Assembly: GCF_014198245.1 (NCBI RefSeq)
Contig: NZ_JACIHE010000003.1
Span: 434,001 to 498,000, forward strand
Length of the DNA: 64,000 bases
Reading direction: 5' to 3'
DNA from: Bradyrhizobium sp. cir1
GTDB taxonomy: Bacteria; Pseudomonadota; Alphaproteobacteria; Rhizobiales; Xanthobacteraceae
The position numbers and the translations under genes were made by a program. Below, piece after piece: positions 44,404-54,200 of this stretch; position 1 is the first letter of the stretch, and the number at the start of each line of letters is the position of its first letter. The notes beneath the pieces are model-generated. The model was not told the origin of the DNA. It was given only the letters and a program-made list of their open reading frames with translations, and searched no databases.

Positions 44404-45693
44404 ATGGCCAGCCTACAGACCGATGCGGACTCCGGGGTACCCGAGAGCGCGATCTGGAAGACGCGCAGCGTTGGCATCGAGAAGATTGCCACGGCCGCAA
44501 TCCGCTGTTCGATCACCATCAATGTCGTTGCGTCGATGGGCACCCTCAACACCGGGCTGCTGCCGGCGGAGTTGACTTATCTGCAGCAGGCCGTCGCGAT
44601 CCTGATGTGGGTCGTCTTGATATATGCAAGCGCATTCGTGCGGCCGCGCCTGCGTCTGCAGATCAACCCCGATTTGATCGCGCTGGTCGCATTCTACGGT
44701 TTCGCCGTCATCTCCGTATTCTGGTCCAGCCTGAACGTCGCAGCGCTGATGAAGAGTGCGGCGCTCGCGATGACGACCTTCGGCGCCTTCTGCCTCGTCA
44801 CGCGCATCGACATCGACGAGATTGTAGGAGCCACGTCCCTTGGACTCTTCGTCCTGGTCGCCGCATCGGCCTTCTTCGCGGTCGCTGTTCCCGACATCGG
44901 GATCGACCACAGCTGGATGCACAGCGGTCAATGGCAGGGCGTCTATGAATCGAAGCAGACGCTTGGCTTCGTCGGCGCCTATCTGATGTTCTTTGCCTGC
45001 TACCTGAAGATGAGAGGGCAGGGCTGGTCGGCGTTCCTCGCGACATTCCTTCTGGCGTCGACATGCGTCCTTGCCTCGGAATCGCGAGGCGCCGGTGCTG
45101 TCGCCCTGGCTGCCTGCGCATTGCTGGTAACCTCGATGTGGTCGGTCACCTGCATGAGGCTCTATGCGGTCCTGCCGTTCGTCATGTGCATATTGGCCGG
45201 TTTCCTGTTTCTCTACTTCTACACGACGGGATATGACGCCATCCATATCGGCGATGCGAGCATCGACTTTACCGAGCGGACCCTCATCTGGCACTACGCG
45301 ATAAGCCATTTTGACGACGCCCCGCTGCTCGGCTTCGGGATCAACGGGTTCTGGACGATTCCGTCGATCTACGATTATTTCGAACAGAACCACACCTGGG
45401 TGCTGGACAATTATCACAGCGGCTACATCGCGATCCTGATCGAGACGGGATTTTTGGGGTATGTGCTGTTCGCGGGAAGCGTTCTTCTGTTCTCGAACAG
45501 GATGCTCCATCTCATTTCCGCCCGATCGATCGATCGGTCGCACTGCGCCCTCATCATCGGATTTGTCGTCCTGAGCTTCCAGACCAATTTCACGGAGACG
45601 ACGTTCCTTCGCTCGACGATGTTCACGTCGGTGCTGCTGGTCGGGTTTTTCTTTGCGACGTGCAGACCTGTACGACGACAGACAGATTTCTAG
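44404..45693 (+). CDS. O-antigen ligase / Wzy-like polymerase
   Basis: 429-residue membrane protein with about ten hydrophobic segments and one large periplasmic loop (roughly residues 270-340) holding DASIDFTERTLIWHYAISHF and PLLGFGINGFW, a pattern typical of the Wzy_C/WaaL superfamily. Members either polymerise repeat units or ligate polysaccharide to a lipid. In this cluster a polymerase role is more economical because no other Wzy is visible, yet the two cannot be told apart from sequence. ATG at 44404 with GGGGAAGG upstream. The GH5 gene follows after 18 bp on the same strand. Confidence 0.85.
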   Translation: MASLQTDADSGVPESAIWKTRSVGIEKIATAAIRCSITINVVASMGTLNTGLLPAELTYLQQAVAILMWVVLIYASAFVRPRLRLQINPDLIALVAFYGFAVISVFWSSLNVAALMKSAALAMTTFGAFCLVTRIDIDEIVGATSLGLFVLVAASAFFAVAVPDIGIDHSWMHSGQWQGVYESKQTLGFVGAYLMFFACYLKMRGQGWSAFLATFLLASTCVLASESRGAGAVALAACALLVTSMWSVTCMRLYAVLPFVMCILAGFLFLYFYTTGYDAIHIGDASIDFTERTLIWHYAISHFDDAPLLGFGINGFWTIPSIYDYFEQNHTWVLDNYHSGYIAILIETGFLGYVLFAGSVLLFSNRMLHLISARSIDRSHCALIIGFVVLSFQTNFTETTFLRSTMFTSVLLVGFFFATCRPVRRQTDF

Positions 45694-45711
45694 TCTCTGG
45701 GATGGAAGCAG

Positions 45712-46737
45712 ATGACCGTCATCCGTGTTCGCTGGCCGAAGAGTCTCGATCTTGCGGCAGCGGCTTTTTTCCTTGCGGCGCTCTGCTCGCCATCCCTCGC
45801 CGCCGCGCAGGTTGCTTCCAATGGCGTGCCGAAACTGGGACGCGGCATCAACATTCTCGGCTATGACGGGATCTGGGAAGGCGGTCAGAATGTGCCGTTC
45901 CGCCTGGACAATCTGACGGCCATCAAGAAGGCCGGGTTTGCGCATGTCAGGATTAATTTCTTCGGATTCAAGTTCATGGGGCCGGGGAATGTCCTGGACG
46001 AGATCGTGCTGAGGCGGCTTGACGCCGTCATCGAGGAGGTCCTCGCGCGCAATCTCATTCCCGTTCTCGACGAGCACGATACCCATGTCTGCCAGAGCGA
46101 CGTGGCCGGATGTGCGGAAAAGCTGAAGGCGTTCTGGCGGCAGATCGCCGAGCGCTATACCGGCAAGTATCCGAAACTCATCTTCGAGGTCTTGAACGAG
46201 CCGGGCGGACAGATGACCTCCGCCGAGTGGAATTCGCTGCTCAACGAATGCCTCGGCATCATCCGCCGCACCAATCCAGTGCGGCCGGTCATTGCAGCCG
46301 TTCTCAACGTCGATGAGAATCCCGTCGACGAACTGGTTCTGCCGGCCGACGACCGGAACCTCATCGTCACGTTTCACTATTACGCGCCCTTGCGGTTCAC
46401 GCATCAGGGTGCGCCGTGGTCGCCGACGTTTTCGCGGATCGGTCCGCTGGATTGGGGCTCGCAGGACGATGAAGCGCGGGCCGCGGCCGACTTCAAGAAG
46501 ATGAGCCTCTGGGCAGAGAAAGAGAAGCGCCCGGTTTACCTCGGCGAGTTCGGCGTGTACGAGCGCGCGCCATCCGATAGTCGCGCGCGATACCTGTCGT
46601 ATGTCGCCAAAAGCGCCGACAGGCTGGGCTGGTCATGGGCCTATTGGCAGTTCGACCATGATTTCGCGGCTTTCGACAGCGCGCGCCAGGCCTGGAAGCC
46701 GGACATTCTGCGAGCGCTGATCCCGCCCTCGCGTTAA
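45712..46737 (+). CDS. Secreted glycoside hydrolase family 5 protein
   Basis: 341 residues with a signal peptide (DLAAAAFFLAALCSPSLAAA, cut near residue 33). The GH5 catalytic acids are visible: E163 in FEVLNEP and E279 in YLGEFG; RINFFGFKF, DEHDTHVCQ and FHYYAPLRFTHQG supply other conserved strands. It should cleave a beta-1,4-linked glucan or related chain in the periplasm or outside. Placed 18 bp after the ligase/polymerase gene, it probably trims or releases the cell's own exopolysaccharide, or helps penetrate plant cell walls. Two cysteines (C127, C134) may form a disulfide. Confidence 0.9.
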   Translation: MTVIRVRWPKSLDLAAAAFFLAALCSPSLAAAQVASNGVPKLGRGINILGYDGIWEGGQNVPFRLDNLTAIKKAGFAHVRINFFGFKFMGPGNVLDEIVLRRLDAVIEEVLARNLIPVLDEHDTHVCQSDVAGCAEKLKAFWRQIAERYTGKYPKLIFEVLNEPGGQMTSAEWNSLLNECLGIIRRTNPVRPVIAAVLNVDENPVDELVLPADDRNLIVTFHYYAPLRFTHQGAPWSPTFSRIGPLDWGSQDDEARAAADFKKMSLWAEKEKRPVYLGEFGVYERAPSDSRARYLSYVAKSADRLGWSWAYWQFDHDFAAFDSARQAWKPDILRALIPPSR

Positions 46738-47062
46738 AGAGACATGCTGGTGCGCGGCGAATAGCGGCGAGGATCGACGGCGGCTCGCGCCGGGACACTG
46801 TTTGGATCCCGGGTGAGACTCCCGGGCGGGACGGTCAAACCTCGAAAGTCCCAAGTCGGAAGATCGCCGCGTTCGAGTAGGGCGAGCGGTGGATGACACA
46901 GCACTGATCGCGCGCCAATCGTAAGCTGCGCGTGGAGGGGCGCCGATGGTCCCGGGGTCGGCGCCTCATTTCTGCGCCTCTGATCCGGCCAATTCTCATG
47001 TAGCAATAGGCGACAGACGCTTGCGGGCCCGCCGGATCGCGCCGAGACCGCGCGGCGAAGGG
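46738..47062. other. 325-bp gap with a GC hairpin
   Basis: No gene is supported here. The one clear structure is GGCGCCGA (46939-46946) paired with TCGGCGCC (46958-46965), an 8-bp perfect stem with an 11-base loop and only ATTTCT after it, so a weak terminator candidate between the converging GH5 and ParB-like genes. A second small repeat, two CCCGGG boxes, lies near 46808-46825. Confidence 0.4.
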
Positions 47063-47584
47063 TCAATAACGACCACCGTCGCTTTTCTGTTGAGCGATCC
47101 ATTGTGACAGGGTTTTCGGCCTGGACGCCAATGCTGCTGCCGTCCGGCTGGTTCGCGTCGACGATGCGATCGGTTTGGCCCCAGTGCTTCGTTCCGGTTG
47201 CCGATTCAAGCCTGGCTTTGCCGGCGCAGCCGCGCTTGCTGCGGCGGCCTCCCGCTCAAGTCGCAGTTGCTTCAATCGCGCCATCTTGTTGCGCTCGGCT
47301 TCCAGTTCGGTGCTGTCGGACAGCAGCTTTCTGTGCGGAAGACTCTCTGCTGCGACCTCGACGGCAATGACGGACATTTCACCAAGGGCCTTGCAGGCCT
47401 CAAGCCGATGCAGTCCGTCGACCAGAACGAACTGAGCATCTTCGGCGCGAACGGAAATAGGAACCTGCTGTCCGATCTCCAGGATGCTTTCCGCGATCTT
47501 TTGAACGAGTGCAGGATCGAGCGTCCTTCTGCTCTTGGTCGGAACGCGAATTTTGTCGATCGACAAGCTTTCCGCTTTGGGCAT
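47063..47584 (-). CDS. ParB-like nuclease domain protein
   Basis: 173 residues. The N-terminal part (about 1-85) is a ParB/sulfiredoxin-type domain: IDKIRVPTKSRRTLDPALVQKIAESI, PISVRAED and the phosphate-binding VDGLHRLEACKALG (residues 55-68). The C-terminal half is charged and then alanine- and serine-rich, with a possible short coiled coil (STELEAERNKMARLKQLRLERE), and has no helix-turn-helix, so it is not a chromosome-partition ParB. The ATG at 47584 follows GGAG. It stands alone. Such stand-alone ParB-domain proteins can bind or hydrolyse CTP or act as nucleases or regulators; its role here, between the glycan cluster and the adhesin, is unknown. Confidence 0.8.
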   Translation of the reverse strand: MPKAESLSIDKIRVPTKSRRTLDPALVQKIAESILEIGQQVPISVRAEDAQFVLVDGLHRLEACKALGEMSVIAVEVAAESLPHRKLLSDSTELEAERNKMARLKQLRLEREAAAASAAAPAKPGLNRQPERSTGAKPIASSTRTSRTAAALASRPKTLSQWIAQQKSDGGRY

Positions 47585-48246
47585 AGCTTCTGCTCCGGCA
47601 CACTTGATCCCGTCGCCGCGCGGCGAAGCGAGGGAGTGCAGCTATCCTAGGAGCGAGCGGGCGCGTGAAGCAACCAGTTTCCATTCGCCTTGTGCACGGC
47701 GCACGGGAACTGGGGAATAGCGCATCGAGGCAGGCGTGCCGACGGTGGGTGAAAGTTCTTGTCGGACGTGCCGTACGCTTCAGCGCCCCGCGCTCGTGGC
47801 AGTCTGATCGGTCAGCCGTGAAAAACCGTCTGGTCCGGTTCAATCCCCTTCCGTTTCGATGGCCGGACCCGCTCGAGCTGTTATCACGCTTCGCAGCGAT
47901 GCCGACCAACCATTCCTGACATTTTTCCCGATGCGGGACGGACGGTAGAGCGGCTATCGATTAAAGGGGGGGATCCGTTTGGACTGAGGTCCGGGCTGTT
48001 TCCCCCGACCCTCCGCGAGCCCGAGGTCGCGTTCGGATAAACGAAAAAGCTCACTGCGAAAATTAAGATTCAGAAGCATTTTCAATCGCCTGGCGCGGAT
48101 TTGCGTCGGGCTTCTTCGCCATCCGCGGTCCGAATTAATTACGGTGCCGAAAACTCGCCCAGGACGTTCGTCCCTACTTTTCGCGGGAACTTCGAAATGG
48201 TACTTAAAATCGATTTAATTAATTTTTAACTATTTACGGTGGCGTC
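47585..48246. other. 662-bp gap upstream of the giant adhesin gene
   Basis: No convincing gene. The first 330 bp are GC-rich and featureless to my eye. From about 48040 the DNA becomes AT-rich, and 48190-48236 contains TTAAAATCGATTTAATTAAT followed by TTTTTAACTATTTACGG, a composition drop that marks the promoter region of the giant gene and invites nucleoid-protein (H-NS/MucR-like) or other control. A long leader RNA is possible. Confidence 0.5.
48231..48242. promoter_or_regulatory. 12-bp element TATTTACGGTGG, copy 2
   Basis: Identical to 37842-37853. Here it ends 4 bp before the TTG start of the giant gene, so GGTGG may also serve as the ribosome site. Confidence 0.35.
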
Positions 48247-51200
48247 TTGAACCACACCGACAGGTTTTTGCCGAACGGCTTGGGGCACCAATCCCTTCAA
48301 TTCGAGAGCGACGCGTTGGCGGAAACGCCGCGCGCTGTGGTTGCGGTCCCGGACGCACACCTTCTCTTCTCCGGCGACTTCGTGCGCATCGGCGCCGACC
48401 TGATCCTCTCGGATCCGCTCCATCGCGTCGTCGTGCCAAACTATTTCCGCGATCACGCGCGCCCGTTGCTCGTTTCCCCGGAAGGCGCACACCTTGATCC
48501 CGGCGTCATCGATGCTCTGACCGGACACACCCAATATGCGCAGGCCGGCGCGCCCGCGGCTGGCGGCAAGGTGGTGGGCCATGTCGTCAAGATGACCGGC
48601 AGCGCGAGCATCGTCCGCAATGGCGTGACGATCGTCACCAACGTCGGTGATGCGGTCTACCAGAACGACTTGGTGCAGACAGGTAGCGACTCGACCCTTG
48701 GTCTCGTGCTCGACGACGGCACGACATTCAACCTTTCCGCCAGTTCGCGGTTCATGCTGAACGAACTGACCTATGATGCCAGCAGCACATCCAACAGCTC
48801 GCTGATGACCTTGGTTCAGGGCGCCGCCAGCTTTGTGGCGGGACAAGTTGCGAAGACTGGCGACATGCGGGTGGCAACACCCAGCGCCACGATCGGGATT
48901 CGCGGCACGGCTGTGATCCTCGACGTTTCGGCGACCGACGGCAGGATTTCGGTTTCCGTCATCGATCAGCGCGACGGTCTGGTGCACGCCGTTCAGGTTT
49001 TCAATACGGCCGGCGTCCTGATCGGCACTGTCACGAGCAACGGATCGACGCTGACGCTGACGCCGACGGCGAGTTTCGACGTGATTGCTCAGCAGAGCAA
49101 CAAGACGACAGATCAGGTCGCGCAGGAATTCGGTGCATTCCAGCAGGTGCTGAGCACATATGATGCCGGCAAACAGCTGTTTCCAAATCTTCCCCAGCAC
49201 ACGGAGAACAGGGACCAGAACAACAACAACCCGAATCCGAACAGCACGACGAAATTCGCCGGAAGCCCGCCGCTGCAGCCGCCCGGCACGGAATATCATT
49301 CTCTGCCCGGGACAAGCGCCACTCCGCCCTCGAGCGCAGTGCCCCCGGTCGTTGTCGTCACGGTCAACCCGGCTTCCGACGCCGGCACAAGCCCGCCTGC
49401 GAGCAGCACCGTTGCGGAGGGGCCGATCGTTGTCCCGGTCAAACTGTCGGCCGTTCCATTCGTCGTCACTCCGCCGAACGTAGCGGCGATCACCTCCGGG
49501 CCGGGAGATCACATCGGCCCGGTCATGAGCGCCAATGGCGACGTCGTCTACGATCCCGACGGCACGATCTATTTTTTCAGCCACGAGGCGGGCGCGACCA
49601 CCACCATCGCGTCTCCGGCGAACGGCTGGAGTTACGGTTCACCGACGATCAGCTCTGATGGTCGTTATATCGTCTATCAGGGCTCTGATGGTGGTGGGAG
49701 CTTCGTCTTCGTCTATGGCACCGATCCTTCCGATCCGGCGCACTATCATGTTCAAACCGCGCTGGCGCCGGGAAGCGCCCCCGCCGTCAGCGGTGACGGC
49801 AGCACGATCGTCGTGCAACAGGATGGCGGCAACGTTGCAATCTACAGTCTTGACGGCACGCTCAAAGGAACGGTGACGCCAGGAGCGGTGGGGAGCTCGG
49901 GGGCGCTTTGGAAGCCCGCCATCAGCGCCGACGGCCACCTGATTGCCTTCTGGAACTCGGATGTGGCTGCTCCAGGAGGCGGGGGCAGGCTCCTTGCCTT
50001 CGATTTATCGACGGGTGAACTGGCCGAGATTGCCCGCACCTCCGTCGGGGCCGGTGCGGTTGCGCCGACCATCAGCGCAGATGGCCGCATGATCGCCTAT
50101 CAGGGGACTGACGGCACCGGCCATTCCGAGATCTATCTCTATGATTTGAATGCCGGGGCCGTCGTGTTTCACACGTCCAACGCCTCGGGCAGCAGCTATA
50201 GTCCGGTGCTGAGCCCGGACGGCCACTTCATCGTCTTCACGAGCGAGGCAAGGCTGACCTCGGCCGATCAGAACGGGTTCGCCGATATCTATATCGTCGA
50301 CGTCACGGATCCGGCGGCCCCCGCCTATCGGCTGGTTTCGGACGGGGTGGGTACAGCGTCCAATGGCGGCGCCGCGATCAGCGCCGGCGGCCAGTACGTC
50401 GCCTTCGGCAGCAGCAGCAACATCTTCTTTGCCGATCCGACCTCGGGACTTAGCGCGATCATTCTGGAGACGGTGAAGTCGCCCGACGTCCTGACTGCCA
50501 AAGGATCGATTGCTGTCACGGGTGACTACACGGGCGTCACGGTCGGCGTATCGGATCAATTTGGCGATGCGACCCCATATTTCAGCGCCAGCTTTGACGC
50601 AAACGGGCATATCAACTGGAACTTCGCTGAGGCGAAGAGCGACTTTGCGGCGCTGTCTTTCGGCGAGACAGCCACGCAAGAATTCATCATCAGGCTCTCC
50701 GCTGACAATGGCTTTATAACCATCCCCGTCTTCGTAACGGTGCACGACGGCATTCAGCCTGCCATCCAGACGACCGATGCGGCACCGGTGGCGGCGCCGG
50801 TAACGCTCGCACAAGGGCAGCAGGACAGCCCCTACGTCATCACGCCGACGGCCTTGCTCAAGGGCGTCGCCGACATCGACGGTCCCTCCCTGTTCATCTC
50901 GTCACTGACGATCCAGAGTGGAGGCGGGGGTCTGGTCCAGAATAGCGATCAGACGTGGACGTACACGCCGTATCCGGGATTCAGCGGCCACGTTGTCTTC
51001 GGCTACACGGTCTCTGATACGATCAAGTCTGCGGCTTCGACCGCAAGTCTCAACATCACGCTGCCGCTGGCCATTACGGCGATCAGTCCTGATAGTGGAG
51101 CGTCCGGCGATTTCATCACAAACAGCACCCAGTTGTCGGTCTCCGGCAGCAACGGAGCGCTCTCGCCCGGCGAGAAGATCCAGGTCAGCAGCGACAACGG

Positions 51201-54200
51201 TCTCACGTGGAGTGACGTTGTTCAGGCGACAGGGACGACGTGGAGCCTGACCGATCCGAGCATCCACAATGCGAGCTTTTCGTACCAGGTGCGTGTTGTC
51301 GATTCCGTCGGCAACACCGTCGGCTCCGCCGCGCAGGCCGTCACAATCGACACAGCTCCGCCTGCGGTCACGATCGACAATTCGGATGTGCTGACCAACC
51401 AGGCCATCCAAAGAATCTCCGGAACGGTCGATTTGGCGGATGCCGGAACCACCGTGATCGTGTTCGACAATGCGCAGGCCATAGCCGGTGCCGTCGTCCA
51501 GGCAGACGGCAGCTGGAGCGTGATCGTACAGCTTTCCGAGGGCGGCAATAGTTTCGTCGCCCAGGACATCGACGTGGCCGGCAATTTGGGTCTGAGCAAT
51601 ACGGTCGTCCTGACGCTGGATTCGACGCCGCCGGCGGCGGCTGCATCCGTCGGGGCATTGAGCGCCGACAGCGGTAACTCGGCGACCGACTTCAATACCA
51701 ACGTGACCTCGCAGACGGTCAGCGGCACCTATAGCGGTGCTTTGGGGCAGGGGGAGACGATCCAGGTCAGCGCCAACAATGGCACCACGTGGGTGACGGC
51801 GGCCGCATCGGGCGGCGTCTGGTCAGCATCTGGTGTGTCGCTATCGCTTGGCACCAACTTCCTTTCCGTTCGCACGATCGACCTCGCCGGTAACATCACG
51901 TCGGGGACGGGACGCAGCTACACTCTGGATACTGTGGCACCCACGGCGGTTGCGACGATGACGCTGCTGAGTTCCGACAGCGGCAGCTCCTCGACCGATT
52001 TCGTCACCAACGTGCCGTCGCAAACCGTAAGCGGCACCTATACGGGTGTCCTGGCTTTCGGCGAAACGTTTCAAGTCAGCGCGGATGGCGGTGTGACCTG
52101 GGTCAGCGCTACGGCCAATGCGGCCAACAGCACCTGGTCAGCATCCGGCATGACACTGTCGCCAACGGGGAACATGCTGTCGGTCCGCACGGTCGACCTG
52201 GCGGGCAATATCGCGGCCGGGGCCGGCCACAGCTACAGCTTCGATACCATCGTGCCGTCAGCGGTTGCGACGGTGACGGCACTGGGGGCGGACAGCGGCA
52301 GCTCCTCGAGTGATTTCGTCACCAATATCGCGTCGCAGACGGTCAGCGGCACCTATTCCGGTAGCCTGGGTCCCGGCGAGTCCATCCAGGTTAGCACCGA
52401 CGGCGGCGCGACCTGGGTAACTGCGGTCGCCAATGCATCGAATGGCACCTGGTCAGCATCCGGAGTATCGCTGTCGGCCGCTGGGAGCACGCTGTCGGTT
52501 CGGACCATCGATCTGGCTGGCAACAGCCTCGCCGGCAGCGGGCATGCTTACACGCTGGACACCGGCGCTCCGTCCGCGGTTGCGACGGTGACGGCACTGG
52601 GTTCGGACAGCGGCAGCTCGTCGAGCGATTTCGTCACCAATGTGGCGTCGCAGACCGTGACAGGAACGTACACGGACGCGCTGGATCCCGGTGAGTCGAT
52701 TCAGCTGAGCATCGACGGCACGAACTGGGTGACGGCAAACGCCGCAGGGGGCGTGTGGTCCGCATCGGGGGTGATCCTCTCCGGGGCAGGCAGTTTGTTG
52801 TCGGTCCGCACCATCGATTTGGCCGGCAATATCGCTACGGGCATTGGCCACAGCTACGTGCTGAACCAGACCGCCCCGTCCGGCGGCACGCCGGATCTGA
52901 TTGCGAGCTCGGATTCCGGCACCTCCAGCAGCGACAACAACACCAACCTATTGGCGCCGACGCTGTCGGTCGCGCTTGGTGCCGGTGTTGCTGTGGGCGA
53001 CACGGTCGAGCTGCTGCTGAACGCGTCGTCATTCTCCCATCCTCTGGTGCGAACCGTCACCTCCGGCGATATCGCGGCCCAAAGCGTCAGTTTCACGGTG
53101 AGCCCCGGTGATCTTGGATCTGACGGGCTCAAGCTGATCTCCGGCCGGTTTACCGATCTGGCGGGCAACAGCTCGACCACCAACGCCTTGACGATCACGC
53201 TCGACACGAGTGCGCCCGTGCTGGCGATCACCAGTCCGGGCGGCAACACCAATCAATCCGTGCAGACGATTGCCGGCACGGCGGATCCCGCTGACGCGGG
53301 CGCGATTGTGACCGTGCTGGACGATGGCGCCGTCGTTGGCGTTGCAACCATCCAGGCCAACGGCACCTGGAGCACCGACGTCACGCTGCACAGCGACACC
53401 AACAGTTTGACCGCGCAAGCGACCGACGCCGCCGGCAACCAGGGCGTCAGCAACACGGTGGTCATCACCTTGAACACCAATGCCCCGACCGGCGGCACAC
53501 CGGACCTGGTGGCAGGCTCCGATTCCGGAAGTTCCAGCAGTGACAACACGACGAACGTGACCGCGCCGACTTTCACGGTCGTGCTCGGTGCCAACGTCGT
53601 GGCGGGAGATACGATCCAGCTATTGCTCAATGGTTCGCCGTTCGCCCATCCCGTCACGCACACGATCAGCGCAGCCGACATCGGCGCGCAGAGCGTGAGC
53701 TTGACCGTAACCGACGGTGATCTCGGCCCTGACGGCGCCAAGTCAATCTCGGCCAGACTAAACGACAGTTTCGGCAACAGTTCAACGACCGCAGCACTGA
53801 TCATCACGCTCGATACCGCCGCGCCGACGGTGAGCAGCGAGGCAATCACCAGCGCGACGGGCGCGCAGAACAGCACGCTCAATGCCGGCGACGTGGTCAG
53901 CGTCACCGTGACGTTCAACGAGAGCGTCACGGTGACCGGGACGCCACAGCTGGCATTGAACATCGGCGGCACGCCGGTGCAGGCCAACTACGGTTCCGGC
54001 ACCGGCACCACCCAGCTCGTGTTCACCTATACGATCCAGGCCGGGCAGAACGATGCCACCGGCATCAGCCTCAATGCCAACGCGCTGAGCCTGAACGGCG
54101 GCACGATCACGGATGCCGCCGGCAACGCGGCGGTGCTGACCGCGGCAGCGGTGGCCGACAATGCCAGCTACAAGGTTGATACCGCCGCGCCGGTGGTGAG

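Noticed and set aside
47881-47900. Further copy of the MarR palindrome (CGCTTCGCAGCG)
   Set aside because: Only one half-site is present; the second arm does not match TRCGAAG.
47665-47919. 84-codon plus-strand open frame before the adhesin gene
   Set aside because: Arg-rich translation without homology signal and no ribosome site; treated as non-coding.
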